Positions 58,407 through 64,000 of a stretch of DNA of 64,000 nucleotides are shown in pieces; within the stretch, counting starts at the first letter, position 1, and each line of letters opens with the position of its first letter. The notes below the pieces were generated by a model. It saw nothing but the letters and a program-made list of their open reading frames with translations. It did no database searches and was not told the origin of the DNA. The DNA is from an uncultured Thermofilaceae archaeon. Its GTDB lineage: Archaea > Thermoproteota > Thermoprotei > Thermofilales > Thermofilaceae. The DNA is taken from the NCBI GenBank assembly GCA_938036345.1, contig CALHPJ010000001.1, positions 1 to 64,000 of the forward strand. Direction: 5' to 3'. The translations under genes and the position numbers were made by a program.

Positions 58407-58500
58407 TGGACCGGCCGGGACTTGAACCCGGGACCTCCCGCGCACTTGGCCGCTAAACTGCTTGCAAGGCGGGCGATCTCCCAGCCTGATCTACCGGCCC
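58407..58500 (-). tRNA. tRNA-Ala (anticodon TGC) with a 20-base intron
   Basis: The minus strand folds into a full cloverleaf: acceptor GGGCCGG/CCGGTCC with A73, D arm GATCAGGCTGGGAGATC, anticodon stem CCCGC/GCGGG, loop CTTGCAC after splicing, and T arm with GTTCAAG. The anticodon TGC gives alanine; G3-U70 is present, the classic alanine identity pair. A 20-base intron (plus 58443-58462) splits the loop at 37/38 and CTTG/CAAG can form the four-pair centre of a bulge-helix-bulge. CCA is not encoded. Confidence 0.95.
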
Positions 58501-58597
58501 GAAAGGGTTGCAGTTAACGGTGCTCTTAACTTTTTCTCGAGTAAGCAGCGCCGTTGCAGCGTAACGTTTAAGCGTAACTCATCGTAATCCTAAATGC

Positions 58598-59818
58598 GTG
58601 GATATCAGCTTAGTCGGAGAACTCTGTCGGTTGGTCAGAATTCGCTCAGAGGTCTCTGTATCGGAGAAAGGGGATATTGTACGGAGCGGCTACGTGGAAG
58701 CCGCTAAGGCGGTGGTTGAGCTAGCGGAGAAAGCTGGCCTGAGCGCGGAGCTCCTCGAGCTCGAGTATAATGGCGGCACCATACCCACAGTTTTCATCGA
58801 AGCTGGTGGTAGCGGTAAAACCCTGGCGCTGGTAAGCCACTACGACGTCGTTCCAGCTCGTGGGCCGTGGTGTGTCGAGGGCCGCTCGATAGACCCTTAC
58901 GAACCTTTCGTCAACAAAGATAGAGTTTACGGCCGGGGGGCGGCGGACGATAAATCCGCAATAGTAGCGAGTATTGCAGCGCTTGCCGAGCTCGTAGACT
59001 CCGGCGATAGGCTCAGGTACAGACCCTGCATAGTGGTGACCGGTGATGAGGAAGTCGGCGGCTACGGGGTTAGAGCGGTCTTAGAGGAGGGGTACCGGTG
59101 GGACAGAGCGGTGATACTCGACGCCGGAGCCGACTACGTTTCAGTGGGCGCTAGCGGCGTGATCCACGGGTGGATCAAGGTAAAGGGTAGGTCTGGACAC
59201 GCGGGGTACCCGCATAAAGCCGTTAACCCAGTTGAAGCTGCTATTAAGCTAGCGAACACCCTCCTAGAAGAATATAAACCACTTCGCTTTTCGAAAATTT
59301 CGCGCTACGATTCTCCACCGGGCTCACCTATTCAAAAAGTATGGGGGCGCTTTAGCATCACCATAGCTAAGCTGGGGCCGGGTGAACCCGAAAAGCATAA
59401 CCGCGTACCCTCAGAGGCTCTGCTAGGCTTCGATATCAGACTCCTCCCCGAGGAAGATTTAGAGGAAGCGTTAACCGAGCTTTACTCGTGCTTTTCGCGG
59501 GCCGCGGCTCAGTTGGCAGTCGAAGCCGAGATTAAAGCTTGGGGGCAAAGGGGTTGGTATACGCTGGATAGGGAATTAGCGGAGGAGGCCGTCGAGGCCG
59601 CCCAGAAATCATACACCGCCGGAGGGTTGGAGTACAGAGTTCCCACAGCGGCTGAACTAGGGGGCAATGATGGAACGTTCTTCTTTGAAGCCGGAATACC
59701 CGTGGTCGCCTTTGGGGCCATAAGATCGGATTGCAACGTTCACTCGGAGAACGAGTTCGTTTACATTAGAGATCTTTTCCTTTTGAAAGAATTTGTTAAA
59801 AATATGGTGAGGGGGTGA
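58598..59818 (+). CDS. M20-family metallopeptidase (ArgE/DapE/CPG2-like)
   Basis: Zinc amidohydrolase or dipeptidase of 406 residues. Metal and catalytic groups are visible: SHYDVVPA (79-86), YGRGAADDKSA near 110-120, TGDEEVGG near 148-155, and late NVHSENEF, with a lid/dimerisation domain at about 180-300 starting ASGVIHGWIKVKG. It could act on peptides or N-acyl amino acids. GTG 58598 is about 31 bases after aacgtttaagc. The stop overlaps the longer reading of pyrG. Confidence 0.86.
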   Translation: MDISLVGELCRLVRIRSEVSVSEKGDIVRSGYVEAAKAVVELAEKAGLSAELLELEYNGGTIPTVFIEAGGSGKTLALVSHYDVVPARGPWCVEGRSIDPYEPFVNKDRVYGRGAADDKSAIVASIAALAELVDSGDRLRYRPCIVVTGDEEVGGYGVRAVLEEGYRWDRAVILDAGADYVSVGASGVIHGWIKVKGRSGHAGYPHKAVNPVEAAIKLANTLLEEYKPLRFSKISRYDSPPGSPIQKVWGRFSITIAKLGPGEPEKHNRVPSEALLGFDIRLLPEEDLEEALTELYSCFSRAAAQLAVEAEIKAWGQRGWYTLDRELAEEAVEAAQKSYTAGGLEYRVPTAAELGGNDGTFFFEAGIPVVAFGAIRSDCNVHSENEFVYIRDLFLLKEFVKNMVRG

Positions 59819-59820
59819 TC

Positions 59821-61527
59821 ATGGACAAGGTTGAGGGAACCAGGTTCGTGTTTGTAACAGGTGGAGTGCTCAGCGGCATCGGTAAGGGTGTCGTCTCAGC
59901 ATCGATCGCGAAGCTCTTCCAGTTTCGAGGCTATAAAGTGGACATGATGAAGATTGATCCCTACTTAAACGTTGACCCAGGCACCCTGAATCCCATAGAG
60001 CACGGCGAGGTCTTCGTATGCGAGGATGTATGGATATTCGAACCAGCGCCTGGCTACAGCTTCCCTATCGCTGAACTGGATCAGGATTTCGGTACATATG
60101 AGCGTTTTCTCGGAGTCAACATGCACCCCTCTAACAACATTACGTCGGGGCAGGTCTACCTAACAGTCATTTTGCGCGAGAGAATAGGCGAGTACTTGGG
60201 TAAAACAATTCAGGTTATACCGCACGTTACAAATGAGATAAAGCGTAGGATACGCTTTGCGGCGGAGAGGAGTAACCCGGACGTAATGGTGGTGGAAGTC
60301 GGGGGAACAGTGGGGGACATAGAGGCCATGCCCTTCCTGGAGGCTATAAGGCAGTTTAGACTAGAGATGCCCCCGGGCCATACCGCGTTAGTGCACGTTA
60401 CTCTCGTTCCGTATTTAGAAACCGTCGGTCAGCAGAAGACAAAACCCACTCAACATAGCGTAAGGCAGCTTCAAAGCATGGGATTGCAACCCGACGTGAT
60501 AATTGGTAGGTCGAATGATTACCTCACTGAGGATGTTCGGCAGAAAATTGCGTTACACTGCAATGTGCCAGTGGAAGCCGTGGTATCGGATCCCGACATC
60601 GACGTAATATACGAGCTTCCGCTAATTTTCGAGCGGCAGGGTTTAGGCAGGTACCTGGCTAAGTTGCTCCAGCTCAGCGAGCACAAGCCCGGGCAGCATC
60701 TAAGCGAGTGGGAAAGTATAGTTTCTAAGTACACGCATCCAAGCGATACAGTAGTGATAGCCATGCCGGGCAAGTACACAAACATGCAGGATAGTTACAT
60801 AAGCATCAAGGAGGCGCTCAAGCACGCTGCTGCAAGTTTAGGTTTAGGCGTTAAAATCGAACCTATCGATTCGTGCAAGTTCGAGGAGGATCCAGGGACT
60901 ATAGATTCAACCTTGTCCAAATCGGATGGGATACTCTTAACCCCCGGTTTTGGGTCGAGAGGAGTAGAGGGTATGATACAAGCTGCCCGCTACGCCATAG
61001 AAAACGATAAAGTCTTCCTAGGGATATGCTTCGGAGCCCAGCTCTTCTTCGTGGCATTCTGCAGGTATGTGATGGGCTTAAGCTCGGCTCATTCAACAGA
61101 AGTTGATCCCCTCACCCCTTACCCCGTTGTTGATCTTTTACCAGAACAGAGAGGCGTTAGCGCTAAAGGGGGAACTATGAGGCTGGGAGCACACGAGGTG
61201 TTCCTAGTTAAGGGTTCCCGTCTTCACAGCGCCTACGGTAAGGAGGTTGTGAAGGAAAGGTTTAGGCATCGCTACCACATTATCAGGAAATACGCTGAAC
61301 TTGGGAAGGAGAAGGGTCTATTGATATCTGCGACAGACACATCGGGGAACGTGGTAAACGCTATAGAGCTCTCCGGGAGGAAATGGATAGTGGGTGTTCA
61401 ATTCCATCCGGAGTTTAAGAGCAGGGCCTCATCCCCCTCGCCAGTTTACCTGGCCTTCCTCAAAGCTGCGCACGAGGCGAAGCGCGGTAGGAGCGGTGCC
61501 GAAGGGCAATCGCTTATAACCGTGTAA
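59821..61527 (+). CDS. pyrG: CTP synthase
   Basis: Amidates UTP to CTP with glutamine and ATP. The 568 residues have the synthetase domain with [13 protein letters not shown] (11-23), [10 protein letters not shown], and the retained [12 protein letters not shown] (85-96), and the glutaminase domain with the nucleophile in GICFGAQL near 400 and the FHPEF histidine-glutamate pair. Compared with the usual sequence there are about 13 extra residues (70-83) before the Mg-binding loop. ATG 59821 follows GGGGGTGAT; GTG 59815 is an alternative. It overlaps the M20 gene end only in that reading. Confidence 0.95.
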   Translation: MDKVEGTRFVFVTGGVLSGIGKGVVSASIAKLFQFRGYKVDMMKIDPYLNVDPGTLNPIEHGEVFVCEDVWIFEPAPGYSFPIAELDQDFGTYERFLGVNMHPSNNITSGQVYLTVILRERIGEYLGKTIQVIPHVTNEIKRRIRFAAERSNPDVMVVEVGGTVGDIEAMPFLEAIRQFRLEMPPGHTALVHVTLVPYLETVGQQKTKPTQHSVRQLQSMGLQPDVIIGRSNDYLTEDVRQKIALHCNVPVEAVVSDPDIDVIYELPLIFERQGLGRYLAKLLQLSEHKPGQHLSEWESIVSKYTHPSDTVVIAMPGKYTNMQDSYISIKEALKHAAASLGLGVKIEPIDSCKFEEDPGTIDSTLSKSDGILLTPGFGSRGVEGMIQAARYAIENDKVFLGICFGAQLFFVAFCRYVMGLSSAHSTEVDPLTPYPVVDLLPEQRGVSAKGGTMRLGAHEVFLVKGSRLHSAYGKEVVKERFRHRYHIIRKYAELGKEKGLLISATDTSGNVVNAIELSGRKWIVGVQFHPEFKSRASSPSPVYLAFLKAAHEAKRGRSGAEGQSLITV

Positions 61528-61577
61528 CATGAAACCTTAAATAGCTAAAACTCCGTGAGAGCTGGTGGCAGAGCATT

Positions 61578-62996
61578 GTGTTGCAGGTTTACAATACCTT
61601 GAGCAGGAGGCTCGAAGTCTTTGAGCCGGTTAAACCCGGAAGTGTTTCAATGTATGTCTGCGGTCCCACGGTTTACGATTTCACGCATCTTGGACATGCG
61701 CGCACGTATGTAGCTTTTGACGTAGTTAAGCGCTACTTGAGGTTGCTAGGTTTCGATGTATTTCACGTTCAAAATATCACGGATATAGACGATAAAATTA
61801 TCCGCAGGTCAAGGGATGAGGGCAGGGATTGGAGGGAGATAGCTGATTACTATACGAGAGACTACTTGGAGACCTTATCAAAACTTAGGATAAAGGTCGA
61901 TCTCCATCCACGGGTAACCGCACACATTTCTGAAATTATAAACTTCGTGAGTATGCTTATCGAGAAGGGTTACGCCTATGTAGCGCCGAGCGGTAGCGTC
62001 TACTTCAATGTGGATTGCTACGACGATTACGGGAAACTAAGTGGGAGATTGTTGAAGGAGGAGTGGGAGCAAGAGCAGGAATTTGCCAAGGAGAAGAAGA
62101 ATCCCTATGATTTCGCGCTTTGGAAAGCGGCAAAACCCGGTGAGCCGTGGTGGGAGAGCCCATGGGGTCCTGGTAGACCGGGGTGGCATATAGAGTGCAG
62201 CGCGATGTCGAGCCTGTACTTGGGGGAGTCTTTCGATATACACGGCGGGGGCAGCGACCTTATATTCCCGCACCATGAGAACGAGAGAGCCCAAAGCGAG
62301 GCTGCGTTTAACCACAGGCCGTGGGTCAGGTACTGGTTGCACACTGGAATGCTCAACGTGAAGGGGGAGAAAATGTCCAAGAGCTTGGGGAATATACTTG
62401 TTCTTAGAGAACTTTTCAGGAAGTGGGAACCAGAAGTTGTCAGGCTTTGGCTCGCTACAGTTCACTACAGAAGCGTTATCGAGTTCTCCGAGGATGCATT
62501 GCACCAGGCACGGAGGAACTACGAGAGACTAGCTAATGCTGTACAGTCTCTTCGCGACGCTTTAAGGAAGGAGGACTACGACTTCAGGTTAAACGAGACT
62601 GGAAAACGGGAACTAGCTAGGCTGCTTGACATTAGAGCCGGTTTCCATGCCGCAATGCAAGACGATTTTAACACCAGCAAGGCATTCAGCTATGTGTATG
62701 AACTCTCCAACCTGGTTTTCTCCAACCTTGAGAGAGGCCGAATAGAGGCTGCTGTAGCATTGAAAGCTTACGCCTTGTTTGAAGAATTCAACAAAGTGCT
62801 AGGCGTGCTAGATAGGTTCTTCGCTGAAAGTCCGCAGATACCCGTTGAGAATTTAATCGAGCTGATAGTCGAGATCAGGAAAAAGTTGAGGCTGTCTGGA
62901 GATTACGCCTTCGCTGACTGGATTAGGGAGCAGTTGCTGAAACTCGGCATAAGGTTGCACGATCGAGGAGGAGAGACTACTTGGAGGTTGCTTTAG
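61578..62996 (+). CDS. cysS: Cysteinyl-tRNA synthetase
   Basis: Class I synthetase, 472 residues. It shows the zinc cysteine and HIGH-like region [20 protein letters not shown] (25-44), [25 protein letters not shown], the [15 protein letters not shown] zinc/adenylate segment, and intact KMSKSLGN near 265. The C-terminal DALR-like anticodon region is short. It is a direct charging enzyme, so the SepRS route is not required. Start GTG 61578. The end overlaps the ROK gene by 20 bases. Confidence 0.95.
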   Translation: MLQVYNTLSRRLEVFEPVKPGSVSMYVCGPTVYDFTHLGHARTYVAFDVVKRYLRLLGFDVFHVQNITDIDDKIIRRSRDEGRDWREIADYYTRDYLETLSKLRIKVDLHPRVTAHISEIINFVSMLIEKGYAYVAPSGSVYFNVDCYDDYGKLSGRLLKEEWEQEQEFAKEKKNPYDFALWKAAKPGEPWWESPWGPGRPGWHIECSAMSSLYLGESFDIHGGGSDLIFPHHENERAQSEAAFNHRPWVRYWLHTGMLNVKGEKMSKSLGNILVLRELFRKWEPEVVRLWLATVHYRSVIEFSEDALHQARRNYERLANAVQSLRDALRKEDYDFRLNETGKRELARLLDIRAGFHAAMQDDFNTSKAFSYVYELSNLVFSNLERGRIEAAVALKAYALFEEFNKVLGVLDRFFAESPQIPVENLIELIVEIRKKLRLSGDYAFADWIREQLLKLGIRLHDRGGETTWRLL

Positions 62997-63969
62997 GGGC
63001 TACTCTCTCAAAGCCGAACGCTAAGGCTACTGCACCGTAGAGCCCAACATCGTCGCCTAGTGGAGTGATTTCTATCCGCGGCATCCTGTTTATCGCGTAG
63101 TTAGGTGCCATTCTAATTATGGGTTCCAAAACAAGTTCAGCGTTATTCAGCGTCACTGACCCTCCCATCGTTATGAGGGATGGGTCGTAGACGTTAACCA
63201 CATTCGCTATCCCAATCGCGTTGTAGCGGCCGGCTTCTTCGACAACTTTCAAGGCGAACGCGTCGCCCGATTTAGCTGCATCGTATACGTGCTTCGACGA
63301 TAAAGAGAGCGGGTCGCCTGCAGAAAGCCCGTAGAGGCTGCTACTCTCGTAGAGGCTCGGCTCTTTTGCCGCAATAAGCCGGGCAAGCTTAGGTATTCCA
63401 CTACCGGAGGAGTAAGCCTCCCAGTGACCTCTTTTTCCGCAGCCGCAAACTATCTTTCCTTCTTCGTCTACTACCATGTGGCCGATTTCGTGGGCGTTCC
63501 CGTCCTTACCTAAGAGGAGGTTTCCGTTCACGTAAACTCCACCGCCAATGCCTGTGCTAATAGTCACGTAAACCAGGTCATCGCAATCGCGCCCTAGCCC
63601 GAAGTACTTTTCACCTACCACCGCCGCTACGCAGTCGTTAACAAGGTATGTTGGAATACCGAACTCAGATTTTATGGGGTCGACTATGAATACATTTTCA
63701 ACTGGTAGATTCGCGGGTTTAATTAGAACACCCCTCTTCATGTCTAGCGGGCCTATCGAGCCAACACCGACCCCTACTAATTCTCTCTCGGAGATCCCAT
63801 GCATACGCAGCAATTTCCTAGAATTTTCGATTATTGACCTTGCGATTGCATAGCTGTCATGCGCTCTAGGAGTTTCGAACTTAATTCTACCGAGGAAATT
63901 GGCATCGCTATCCGCTAAAACTACTCTAGTGTAGGTCGCACCTATATCTACTCCGAGAGCGTACTTCAA
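62977..63969 (-). CDS. ROK-family sugar kinase
   Basis: A 330-residue kinase of the ROK family, most like archaeal glucokinases with broad sugar use. Features: ATP loop [16 protein letters not shown] (5-20), catalytic [11 protein letters not shown] near 110-120, TISTGIGGG near 136-144, the [11 protein letters not shown] segment, and the zinc motif [15 protein letters not shown], in which the third cysteine is replaced by His. The start is TTG 63969. A frame continues to the right edge on the same strand, so another gene may lie upstream beyond 64000. Confidence 0.88.
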   Translation of the reverse strand: MKYALGVDIGATYTRVVLADSDANFLGRIKFETPRAHDSYAIARSIIENSRKLLRMHGISERELVGVGVGSIGPLDMKRGVLIKPANLPVENVFIVDPIKSEFGIPTYLVNDCVAAVVGEKYFGLGRDCDDLVYVTISTGIGGGVYVNGNLLLGKDGNAHEIGHMVVDEEGKIVCGCGKRGHWEAYSSGSGIPKLARLIAAKEPSLYESSSLYGLSAGDPLSLSSKHVYDAAKSGDAFALKVVEEAGRYNAIGIANVVNVYDPSLITMGGSVTLNNAELVLEPIIRMAPNYAINRMPRIEITPLGDDVGLYGAVALAFGFERVAPKATSK

Positions 63970-64000
63970 CCTGGCTCCCGGATCCTCTTTTGAACTGCTG

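Noticed and set aside
1-64000. CRISPR array, rRNA operon, integrase or provirus
   Set aside because: No regularly spaced direct repeats, rRNA signature sequences, integrase motifs or viral structural genes were seen; the TnpB wreck is the only mobile trace.

Overview
The window is 64 kb of gene-dense archaeal chromosome, most like a hyperthermophilic member of the Thermoproteota (Crenarchaeota; a Thermofilum-like lineage is my inference). The reasons are RadA, Hjc, AGOG, TIP49, family-4 UDG, archaeal mevalonate-branch enzymes, IPK, ADP-forming acetyl-CoA synthetase, split PyrB/PyrI, a minimal SufC/SufB pair, presenilin- and rhomboid-type proteases, a PP1-type phosphatase, C/D box sRNAs and an intron-containing tRNA-Ala. 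Many genes start with GTG or TTG. A TATA-like A/T box often lies 25-33 bases before the chosen start codon, which points to widespread leaderless mRNAs. I used that spacing to move several starts.

Layout. 1-5429: radA (cut by the window edge), the two phosphomevalonate dehydratase subunits, a uracil-DNA glycosylase, then a block of poorly known genes (two-TM protein, multi-zinc protein, winged helix, inactivated metallo-beta-lactamase fold, membrane protein). 5377-12353: TIP49 ATPase and Hjc resolvase, a C/D sRNA sharing their promoter region, an M28 peptidase, a DHH phosphoesterase, XTP pyrophosphatase, a cyclophilin-like protein and AGOG glycosylase. 12480-19513: valS, a coiled-coil protein with a JAMM protease, then pyrF-pyrE-pyrB-pyrI and an HTH/zinc-ribbon protein. 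19518-27324: phosphoesterase, hexapeptide transferase, YhbY protein, a TtuA-like tRNA thiolase with no ordinary start codon, DUF92 membrane protein, protein disulfide oxidoreductase, and a ChlI ATPase with a membrane-anchored VWA protein. 27425-38860: NAD(P)H:disulfide oxidoreductase, ADP-forming acetyl-CoA synthetase, GcvH, a presenilin-like protease, GGPP synthase, isopentenyl phosphate kinase, YjbQ, PfkB, RidA, VTT protein, PP1-type phosphatase and rhomboid. 38894-44517: ferredoxin, SufC-SufB, ASCH protein and Lhr helicase. 44505-48172: pyrK-pyrC-pyrD and a cytidylate-kinase-like protein. 48173-49656: wreck of an IS605-type TnpB element. 49657-64000: nuclease-like protein, thiI, hypF, prs, an ECF S component with a large surface protein, RNase HII, tRNA-Ala, M20 peptidase, pyrG, cysS and a ROK kinase.

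The genes combine into recognisable pathways. Two separate pyr clusters plus prs and pyrG give PRPP to UMP and UTP to CTP; only carbamoyl phosphate synthetase and the UMP/UDP kinases are not seen. PMDh, IPK and GGPP synthase are three steps of the archaeal modified mevalonate route to membrane lipids. RadA, Hjc, AGOG, UDG, XTP pyrophosphatase, RNase HII and Lhr form a genome-maintenance theme. TtuA-like protein, ThiI, ValRS, CysRS and C/D sRNAs serve RNA modification and translation. No CRISPR array, rRNA gene or intact mobile element was seen. The points most worth a second look are the non-canonical (CTG) start of the TtuA-like gene, the degenerate metallo-hydrolase neighbourhood, the overlapping divergent promoters, the sRNAs, the orphan transcription unit near 10.3 kb, the ChlI/VWA membrane pair, the S-component/surface-protein pair and an insertion in CTP synthase.
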